This document shows positions 13,474 to 18,774 of a stretch of 18,774 nt of DNA, one piece after another. The stretch is from Candidatus Moranbacteria bacterium CG_4_8_14_3_um_filter_34_16. Its GTDB lineage: Bacteria > Patescibacteriota > Minisyncoccia > Moranbacterales > UBA2206. The notes beneath the pieces were generated by a model. That model did no database searches and was not told the origin of the DNA. It saw only the letters and a list, made by a program, of their open reading frames with translations. The stretch spans positions 1 to 18,774 of the forward strand of contig PFHO01000075.1 of NCBI GenBank assembly GCA_002782345.1, read 5' to 3'. How positions within the stretch are numbered: position 1 is the first letter of the stretch; each line of letters starts with the position of its first letter. The position numbers and the translations under genes are program-made.

Positions 13474-14742
13474 TCATTTTTGAATCATCCTGACTGCTTG
13501 TCTCAAAATTCCTGCTAACATTTTTTCTTCACCAATGAGATCTAACGCTAAATTAGCCAATCCCATTGGAGTTATATCTTGAGGATTTCTCAATTCTCCG
13601 GTTTTATCAATTATATTCACCACATCTTTCGGCTGGAGAAAACTAACTTTTACCGCTTTGGCAAAAGGCAATTTCTTTGTCCATTGAGAGGAAAGCAATA
13701 TATTTTTTATCTCAGGCAAAGCGGATCCGCCCCCGCAAAGGAAAATTTTATACGGCAAAAGATCAGCCTCGGAAAATTCCGTCAAAGACAACTCTATTCC
13801 ACGAAGCCAAACCTCACAATCATTCTGAAACTTTTTTTCAATTTTCGCTCGTAAACCAGGACTCAAATTCCCCAAAGAATATTTAACCTTCAAAATTTCC
13901 GCTTCTTCAAAACTGATATTAAAATCTCGGGAGAGTCTTTTGGTAAAAGCTCTTCCTCCCAACCCAAATATTTTTGTTCCTTCTAATCCGCCGTTTCTCA
14001 CTACCGCCACATCCGTTGTTCCTCCACCAATATCTATAAAAATAGCGCTAAAATCAACTGAATCCTCCGCACTCATAGAACGTGCTACTGCGTAAGGTTC
14101 CGCCGCGATATTGAGTAAATTTAAATTTAAATCATTGGCGATTTTTTGCAAAGCTCCCAAATGCATCATTGGAGCATAAGCGTTAAAAACCGAGATAGAG
14201 ACATCTCGCCCTTGAAAGCCTACTGGATTGGAAATTTTATATCCGTCAATTCTCACATCCACAATCACCGCATTGATCAATTTTACATCTATCTCGCTAT
14301 GACCGGTTTCCCATGCCAATTGTTGGCGAATTCTGTCAAAAGCCTTCCATTGAACTTTCTGAATGATATTTTTCAGCTCCGGCACATCAATGCGAATTTC
14401 GGAATTGATCCTTTCATAATGAACAGTTGTTGTGGTTCCTTTGACTAGCTCTCCGGCGATTCCCACTATTGTTTTTTCCACCCTTTTTATTCCCGCCATA
14501 TTTTTGGCATTGTCAATCGCTTTTTTGCAATTGGCAATAACTCCGGAAATATCAGAAACCGCTCCGCTATGCATATCTTTTATCCCCTGTCGAGCTCTTC
14601 CCACTCCTTTAACCACACCCAAACCTGAATCTTCGTCCAATTTAAAAACCAACGCCTTAACTACTTCCGTTCCAATATCCAAAGAAATAAAATGCTCTGA
14701 ATATGAATATTTTTTACCTAAAATTTTAGAAAAAATTCCCAT
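13474..14742 (-). CDS. FtsA/PilM-like actin-fold ATPase
   Basis: The 422-aa product has the actin/Hsp70 nucleotide-binding motifs in order: phosphate-1 ISLDIGTEVVKALVF (19-33), AAEPYAVARS (213-222), phosphate-2 FIDIGGGTTDVAVV (235-248) and adenosine motif IFLCGGGSALPEI (333-345). Residues about 84-190 occupy the place of the SHS2/1C subdomain of FtsA and PilM. The end (about 405-422, MLAGILRQAVRMIQK) looks amphipathic, like the membrane-targeting helix of FtsA. FtsA tethers FtsZ to the membrane in division; PilM binds PilN in type IV pilus assembly. Length and the C-terminal helix slightly favour FtsA, but neither ftsZ nor pilN/pilO is nearby, so the role is open. It has its own promoter and leads a two-gene unit with the baseplate-J-like gene. 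Confidence 0.8.
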   Translation of the reverse strand: MGIFSKILGKKYSYSEHFISLDIGTEVVKALVFKLDEDSGLGVVKGVGRARQGIKDMHSGAVSDISGVIANCKKAIDNAKNMAGIKRVEKTIVGIAGELVKGTTTTVHYERINSEIRIDVPELKNIIQKVQWKAFDRIRQQLAWETGHSEIDVKLINAVIVDVRIDGYKISNPVGFQGRDVSISVFNAYAPMMHLGALQKIANDLNLNLLNIAAEPYAVARSMSAEDSVDFSAIFIDIGGGTTDVAVVRNGGLEGTKIFGLGGRAFTKRLSRDFNISFEEAEILKVKYSLGNLSPGLRAKIEKKFQNDCEVWLRGIELSLTEFSEADLLPYKIFLCGGGSALPEIKNILLSSQWTKKLPFAKAVKVSFLQPKDVVNIIDKTGELRNPQDITPMGLANLALDLIGEEKMLAGILRQAVRMIQK

Positions 14743-14855
14743 TATTGAAAAAATAAAAAAAATTGTTTTAGTTTTCTAATTTTTGTAAACTTAAAAAATA
14801 TTTTCAAAAAAACCGAAAAATTATATCTTCCAGTAAAATTTTTAAGACTATTTTA

Positions 14856-14884
14856 ATTATAAAACAAAAAACTAAATTAGACAA
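14856..14884 (-). promoter_or_regulatory. Promoter of the actin-like ATPase / baseplate-J-like unit
   Basis: On the minus strand TTGTCT (14879-14884), a 17-base spacer and the consensus -10 TATAAT (14856-14861). This leaves a leader of just over 100 bases before the ATPase ATG at 14742. A second TATAAT at 14820-14825 lacks a good -35. Confidence 0.65.
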
Positions 14885-14888
14885 TAGT

Positions 14889-14917
14889 CTGTTTTGTCAG
14901 CCCTGTTTTTGTCAGCC
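14889..14917. repeat. Tandem 14/15-bp repeat upstream of the ATPase promoter
   Basis: CTGTTTTGTCAGCC (14889-14902) is followed directly by CTGTTTTTGTCAGCC (14903-14917), differing by one T. The pair lies between the end of the BtpA fragment and the -35 box of the ATPase promoter. It could be an operator or simple slippage. Confidence 0.6.
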
Positions 14918-14920
14918 CAT

Positions 14921-15277
14921 TTAAATCTTAATCAGACCCACCAAAATTTTAACTTTCTCCTCGTCAATTCTTTGTGCATATGATTTTACATTCACGTCTT
15001 CGGTTATATTTCCTTCTTTTAGCGATGTACTAACAATAGCTCCATTCGCATATTTAAAAAGTTCAGATACATTATTTTTGTCCGTACCGCTTCCTACTAA
15101 AATCGGAAAGCTCCCCACTGCACTTCTAATCTCTTTTAACTCATTAATATCAGGGCTTTGTCCTGTCCATTTCCCCGTAACAATGATTGCATCAGATCCA
15201 TTCTCCATAGCTAATTTCGCTGATGTATTAATGTCATATTCTGATATCCATCCGGCGCCATGCGTCGGTCGGGATAT
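14921..15277 (-). pseudogene. C-terminal fragment of a BtpA/SgcQ-family protein
   Basis: An open stretch on the minus strand starts after a TAA at 15278-15280 and ends at 14921. Its C-terminal part reads NGSDAIIVTGKWTGQSPD, then FPILVGSGTDKNNVSELF and GAIVSTSLKEGNI, matching the C-terminal third of the BtpA family, a TIM-barrel fold related to the photosystem I biogenesis protein BtpA. Family members are about 250-280 aa, whereas this has at most ~119 codons, and an internal ATG at 15208 would give 95. The N-terminal two thirds, including the start of the barrel, are missing. The similarity fades at about 15260, where the DNA becomes more GC-rich, suggesting a deletion or recombination junction. 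It could not fold as a full barrel. Confidence 0.65.
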
Positions 15278-15532
15278 TTATTTAAGTCGCTTTTTGATTT
15301 CATCGATCAAAGCTTTCCGGATTTGATCGAAGGCGTAGCCCGACGCTTCACTTTGCGTTTCTTCGTCGGATAACTCCGTCGTGAGCTTTCCCATCAGTTC
15401 ACCGATTTCGTCGGAGATATTATCTTCGAGATTTTCGGCAAGCAATTCAGCGACTGCTCCGATGCGACTGCGCATCACTTTTCCACGCATTTCACTACGA
15501 ATGCGTTGTTTAATTTTCGTTAGATTTTTCAT
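15278..15532 (-). CDS. Unknown 84-aa helical protein in a GC-richer island
   Basis: The product starts MKNLTKIKQRIRSEMRG and is charged and predicted wholly helical by its pattern; it contains no cysteine, membrane segment or motif that I recognise. The sequence is clearly more GC-rich than the surrounding genes, with codons such as GCG, CTC and GTC that are rare elsewhere in the window. This suggests recent acquisition or a conserved mobile segment. A GTG at 15580 would add 16 residues, but the ATG at 15532 is preferred. No Shine-Dalgarno sequence is seen. Its stop codon TAA directly precedes, in the same frame, the BtpA-like fragment, so readthrough would join the two. It may be a real small gene or a remnant. 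Confidence 0.45.
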   Translation of the reverse strand: MKNLTKIKQRIRSEMRGKVMRSRIGAVAELLAENLEDNISDEIGELMGKLTTELSDEETQSEASGYAFDQIRKALIDEIKKRLK

Positions 15533-15636
15533 AAGAGTGTTTGTCAACTTATGTAAACTTATTGCGGACTCAGGCGCCACGTGCCTCGACCTTCAGACGA
15601 GCGAAATTAATTTCGAGATCGGGGTTTTCGGCATAG
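15533..15636 (-). other. GC-rich spacer with a start-less open frame
   Basis: On the minus strand an open frame without a good start reads FFYAENPDLEINFARLKVEA and stops at 15570-15572. Its base composition resembles a gene tail, but it crosses the secA terminator upstream and has no initiator. It may be a coding remnant belonging to the same acquired island. Nothing else is recognisable. Confidence 0.3.
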
Positions 15637-15664
15637 AAAAAACCCGTGCTCTTCGCACGGGTTT
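15637..15664 (-). terminator. Intrinsic terminator of secA
   Basis: A perfect 10-bp stem (15640-15649 with 15655-15664, core ACCCGTGC/GCACGGGT) closes a 5-base loop. On the minus strand it runs into TTTTTT (15642-15637). It lies about 50 bases after the secA stop. A smaller 7-bp hairpin (15672-15678 with 15685-15691) precedes it. Confidence 0.85.
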
Positions 15665-15712
15665 CCCCTTTTAATCCGCAACTACGGATTACCTGGCTTT
15701 ATTTTTCAGCTC

Positions 15713-18361
15713 CTACTTCCCACAACACTTCTTATACTTTTTACCCGATCCACAAGGACAAGGTTCGTTTCTGCCCACTTTTTTTTCATTTTTGAAAGGT
15801 GCTTGAATGGATGAGTTTTGAAAAGACGCTTCTGATTTTTGACTCCCGGAAAAATTCTCTTGCTGAGACATTTTTTCTTTATCGTTATTGTATGTTAAAT
15901 CAGTCTGTTCTTGTGCCTCAAAATTATTCGCGGAAACATTAACACTAACCCTGAAAATTGCGCTTGAAATTGTGGCACGAATGTTTTCCACTAAATGAGA
16001 AAACATCGTAAAAGATTCCCTTTTATATTCAATCAACGGATCTCTCTGTCCATAACCTCTAAGTCCAATTCCTTCACGAAGATAATCAATTTCATCCAAA
16101 TGATTCATCCACATCACATCAATCGTTTGAAGAGTTAAAAATCTCTCCACCAGACGCATATTTTCCTTTCCCAACTCTTGCTCTTTTTTGTTATAAGCTT
16201 CTTTTGCCAAACCAAAAAAATATTGAGTTATTTCGGAAATTTTTTCCGCCATATTTCGCCAATCTTCTTTTTCCAAATTTTCCAATTTTATTTTCGCCGA
16301 TTCGTCAATTGGAAAAATATTTTTTATCCCTTCAATAAGTTTTTCTTTGTCCCATTCTCCTTCTTCTTGCGAACAACAAAAAGAAACAATTTTTTCAATT
16401 TCATCTTCTATGTAACGCCAAATTATATTTTTACTGTTTTTAGAAGTTAAAATTTCGCTTCTTTTTTGGTAAATAACTTCTCTTTGTTTGTTAATTACGT
16501 CATCATACTCCAAAACATGTTTTCTGATATCAAAGTTAAAGCCTTCAATTTTAGATTGAGCGTTTTCAATGGTTTTGGAAATTATTTTGTTTTGAATCGG
16601 TTGATCTTCGGGAAGACCCAAAGTATCCATCATTTTTATAAGTTTGTCTCCGCCAAAACGTCGCATCAATTCATCTTCCAATGAAACAAAAAATTGGGAC
16701 ATTCCGGGGTCGCCCTGTCGTCCGGAACGCCCTCGCAACTGATTGTCAATCCGACGCGCTTCATGACGTTCCGAACCTAAAATAAAAAGTCCGCCCAATT
16801 CTTTCACTCCTTCTCCCAATTTTATGTCTGTTCCGCGGCCAGCCATATTGGTAGCGATTGTAACAGCATTTTTTTGACCAGCAGAAGCAATTATAGTAGC
16901 CTCCTTTTCATGATGTTTCGCATTCAAAACTTCGTGTTTGATTCCAAAACGAGAAAGTAAAGCACTTAGATATTCCGATTTTTCAATCGCCACCGTGCCC
17001 ACTAAAATCGGTTGACCGGTTTTATGAATTTCTTTTATTTTTTCACAAATAGCGTTAAATTTACCTTTTTCCGATTTATATACAACATCTGGCAAATCTT
17101 TTCTTATTAAAGTTTTATTGGTGGGAATTTCCACCACATCCACTTCATAAACCTTATGAAATTCTTCCGCTGAAGTTAATGCCGTTCCGGTCATACCGGA
17201 AAGTTTTTTGTAAAGACGAAAATAATTTTGAAAAGTTATAGTCGCCAATGTCCGAGATTCCTTTTGCACTCGCACACCTTCTTTCGCTTCAATAGCTTGA
17301 TGCAATCCTTCGCTGTATCTTCTTCCTTTCATTAATCTTCCGGTAAAATCATCCACAATAATGACTTCATTATCTTTAACTACATAATCGCGATCGCGTT
17401 GAAAAATAATTTGAGCTTTTAAGGCTTGTTCCAAATGATGAACATAATTTATTTTTCCCGGTTCATAAATGTTCCCCACTCCCAACCAAGATTCAATTTT
17501 GGAAATACCGGCGTCAGTGATAGAAACCGCCTTCATTTTTTCATCCACTTCATAGTCTTCTTCTTTTTTCAACTTTGGAACCAAAGAAGCAAATTGCTGA
17601 TAAAGTTTGGTGGATTCGCTATCCGGAGCACTTATAATAAGCGGGGTTCTAGCTTCATCAATCAAAATTGAATCCACCTCATCCACAATGGCAAAATTCA
17701 ATTTTCTTTGAACCATTTGAGAAACGTTTTGAACCATATTGTCCCGCAAATAATCAAAACCAAATTCATTATTAGTTCCATAAGTAACATCCGAAGCATA
17801 AGCTTCCTGGCGAGAAATTGGCGTTAAATTCTCCATTTCAATTGTAACTTCATTACTATCCAAAACTTTTGGCTGATAACCAAAAGAAGCGTCATGTACA
17901 ATACAGGCAGTAGAAATGCCCAAAAAATTGAAAATGAAACCCATCCAGTTGCAATCTCTTTTGGCGAGATAATCATTTACAGTTACCACGTGAACTCCTC
18001 CTCTGGAAAGAGCATTGAGATAAATAGCCAAAGTAGAAGAGAGAGTTTTTCCCTCTCCTGTTTTCATTTCGGCAATCCGACCGGAATGAAGAACAATCCC
18101 TCCCAAGAGTTGAACATCATAATGTCTTTCACCAATCACTCTGGACGCAACCTCCCGCACTACCGCGTAGGCCTCCGACAAGATATCATCCAAACTTTCT
18201 TTATTTTTAAGCCTCGCCTTAAATTCATTGGTTTTATTTTTCAGTTTTTCATCGCTCAAAGCTGAAATTTCTTTTTCCCAAGAATTTATTTTTTCCACCA
18301 AGGGTCTCAATTTCGCCAACTCTCTTTCATTGGAACCAAAAAGCTTACTAATAATTGACAT
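15713..18361 (-). CDS. secA: Preprotein translocase ATPase SecA
   Basis: SecA is the motor that drives secretory proteins through SecYEG at the inner membrane. The 882-aa product is full length. It has Walker A MKTGEGKT (99-106), VTVNDYLAKRD, Walker B DEVD (227-230) followed by SILIDEARTPLI, the preprotein-binding region, then the second ATPase domain with ATNMAGRGTDIKLG and RRIDNQLRGRSGRQGDPG. The last residues carry the zinc-binding tail with C868, C870, C879 and C880 that contacts SecB or the ribosome. After about residue 800 comes a variable, Gln/Asn-rich linker. The ATG at 18361 gives the standard start MSIISKLFGSNER; no Shine-Dalgarno sequence is visible. It is flanked by its own promoter (18526-18554) and terminator, so it is probably monocistronic. 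Confidence 0.98.
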   Translation of the reverse strand: MSIISKLFGSNERELAKLRPLVEKINSWEKEISALSDEKLKNKTNEFKARLKNKESLDDILSEAYAVVREVASRVIGERHYDVQLLGGIVLHSGRIAEMKTGEGKTLSSTLAIYLNALSRGGVHVVTVNDYLAKRDCNWMGFIFNFLGISTACIVHDASFGYQPKVLDSNEVTIEMENLTPISRQEAYASDVTYGTNNEFGFDYLRDNMVQNVSQMVQRKLNFAIVDEVDSILIDEARTPLIISAPDSESTKLYQQFASLVPKLKKEEDYEVDEKMKAVSITDAGISKIESWLGVGNIYEPGKINYVHHLEQALKAQIIFQRDRDYVVKDNEVIIVDDFTGRLMKGRRYSEGLHQAIEAKEGVRVQKESRTLATITFQNYFRLYKKLSGMTGTALTSAEEFHKVYEVDVVEIPTNKTLIRKDLPDVVYKSEKGKFNAICEKIKEIHKTGQPILVGTVAIEKSEYLSALLSRFGIKHEVLNAKHHEKEATIIASAGQKNAVTIATNMAGRGTDIKLGEGVKELGGLFILGSERHEARRIDNQLRGRSGRQGDPGMSQFFVSLEDELMRRFGGDKLIKMMDTLGLPEDQPIQNKIISKTIENAQSKIEGFNFDIRKHVLEYDDVINKQREVIYQKRSEILTSKNSKNIIWRYIEDEIEKIVSFCCSQEEGEWDKEKLIEGIKNIFPIDESAKIKLENLEKEDWRNMAEKISEITQYFFGLAKEAYNKKEQELGKENMRLVERFLTLQTIDVMWMNHLDEIDYLREGIGLRGYGQRDPLIEYKRESFTMFSHLVENIRATISSAIFRVSVNVSANNFEAQEQTDLTYNNDKEKMSQQENFSGSQKSEASFQNSSIQAPFKNEKKVGRNEPCPCGSGKKYKKCCGK

Positions 18362-18525
18362 TTTTTATATTTTAATAATTTACTCTTTTGCTATTTTTTG
18401 CCTCGCCCTCGCAAAAACAAACCCCGACAAAAATTCGGTTTTTTTATGACAGAGAAAGTTAGGCAACCTAAAATTTTGCTAAACAGATTTAATTTTTCCT
18501 AAAAAAAACAAAAATTAACTTGTTT
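18362..18525 (-). other. Leader of secA with small hairpins
   Basis: About 160 bases between the predicted secA promoter and start hold no gene. A 7-bp hairpin TTTTTGC/GCAAAAA (18395-18401 with 18411-18417) and a weaker one (CCGA/TCGG near 18424-18437) are visible. The latter is followed by T-rich sequence on either strand and may be a weak terminator. Their role is unknown. Confidence 0.35.
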
Positions 18526-18554
18526 ATTCTAGCAAGAAAAGAGAGGGAAGTCAA
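18526..18554 (-). promoter_or_regulatory. Promoter of secA
   Basis: On the minus strand TTGACT (18549-18554), a 17-base spacer and TAGAAT (18526-18531) preceded by TGC, an extended -10. The predicted start is about 158 bases upstream of the secA ATG. Confidence 0.7.
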
Positions 18555-18556
18555 AG

Positions 18557-18628
18557 TCAGCTTATAGATATGTCAACTTATAGATATATAATTTATTACT
18601 AGGAATATTTCTAACTTTTATATCTATA
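18557..18628. repeat. Repeated TATAGATAT boxes upstream of the secA promoter
   Basis: CTTATAGATAT occurs at 18561-18571 and 18577-18587 in a 16-bp period (unit TCA-CTTATAGATAT), and its core is inverted at 18620-18628 (ATATCTATA). They lie just upstream of the secA -35 box. They may be regulator-binding sites or a UP element; AT-rich chance repetition is possible. Confidence 0.45.
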
Positions 18629-18754
18629 AAACTTACGAGCTTAACTTGAAAAAATATATCTCTAATAAAGTGACAATCGCCATAATTAAGCTGAATAATC
18701 CACTGCTAATCTTAGTTTGTTTTCTTATTTAATTTTCAAGCTAACAATAATTAA
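18629..18754. other. AT-rich stretch without a recognisable gene
   Basis: No plausible coding frame, RNA gene or clear promoter was seen on either strand. It runs up to the right copy of the 15-bp inverted repeat. Confidence 0.5.
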
Positions 18755-18769
18755 GGCTCTAGACCATCA
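18755..18769 (-). repeat. Right copy of the 15-bp inverted repeat
   Basis: GGCTCTAGACCATCA is the exact reverse complement of 79-93. It ends only 5 bases before the window ends, so what flanks it on the right cannot be seen. Confidence 0.6.
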
Positions 18770-18774
18770 AATTA

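Overview
The window looks like a piece of a small, AT-rich bacterial genome, most likely a Candidate Phyla Radiation / Patescibacteria (Parcubacteria-like) organism. The evidence is indirect: strong AT bias with runs of A and T, very few Shine-Dalgarno sequences, tRNA genes without an encoded CCA end, ribosomal proteins with Lys/Glu-rich extensions, a membrane-anchored baseplate-J-like protein of a kind often annotated in Patescibacteria, and a serine recombinase whose reading frame runs into a tRNA. No taxonomic marker search was possible, so this is inference.

Layout. Bases 1-1921 (+ strand) look like one end of an integrated element: a folded inverted-repeat structure (102-195), a small membrane protein (225-350) and a large serine recombinase (347-1921) whose last codons overlap the antisense of tRNA-Trp. 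Bases 1892-4795 (- strand) hold tRNA-Thr(TGT), tRNA-Tyr(GTA), tRNA-Thr(GGT), rpmG (bL33, 51 aa) and tRNA-Trp(CCA), preceded by a TPR membrane protein, a RicT/YaaT-like PSP1 protein and tsf. rpsB (4976-5800, -) and rpmE (6216-6515, +) are divergent and appear to share an overlapping -35 region. A 19-bp hairpin (6650-6691) separates rpmE from the converging rpsI.

Bases 6731-11284 (- strand) are an alpha-operon-like block read infA-rpmJ-rpsM-rpsK-rpsD-rpoA-rplQ-rplM-rpsI. Upstream of it lie a membrane-anchored baseplate-J-like protein (11490-13421) and an FtsA/PilM-like actin-fold ATPase (13474-14742), then a decayed, partly GC-richer segment with a BtpA-family fragment and an unknown 84-aa ORF (14921-15570). 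Full-length secA (15713-18361) follows, with its own promoter upstream.

Function. Most genes make the translation, transcription and Sec-export machinery. The uncharacterised parts are the recombinase end at the left, the actin-like ATPase/baseplate-J pair, the structured rpsB leader, and the degenerate island between the ATPase gene and secA. A 15-bp inverted repeat (79-93 and 18755-18769) sits close to both window ends. I found no CRISPR array, rRNA or insertion sequence.
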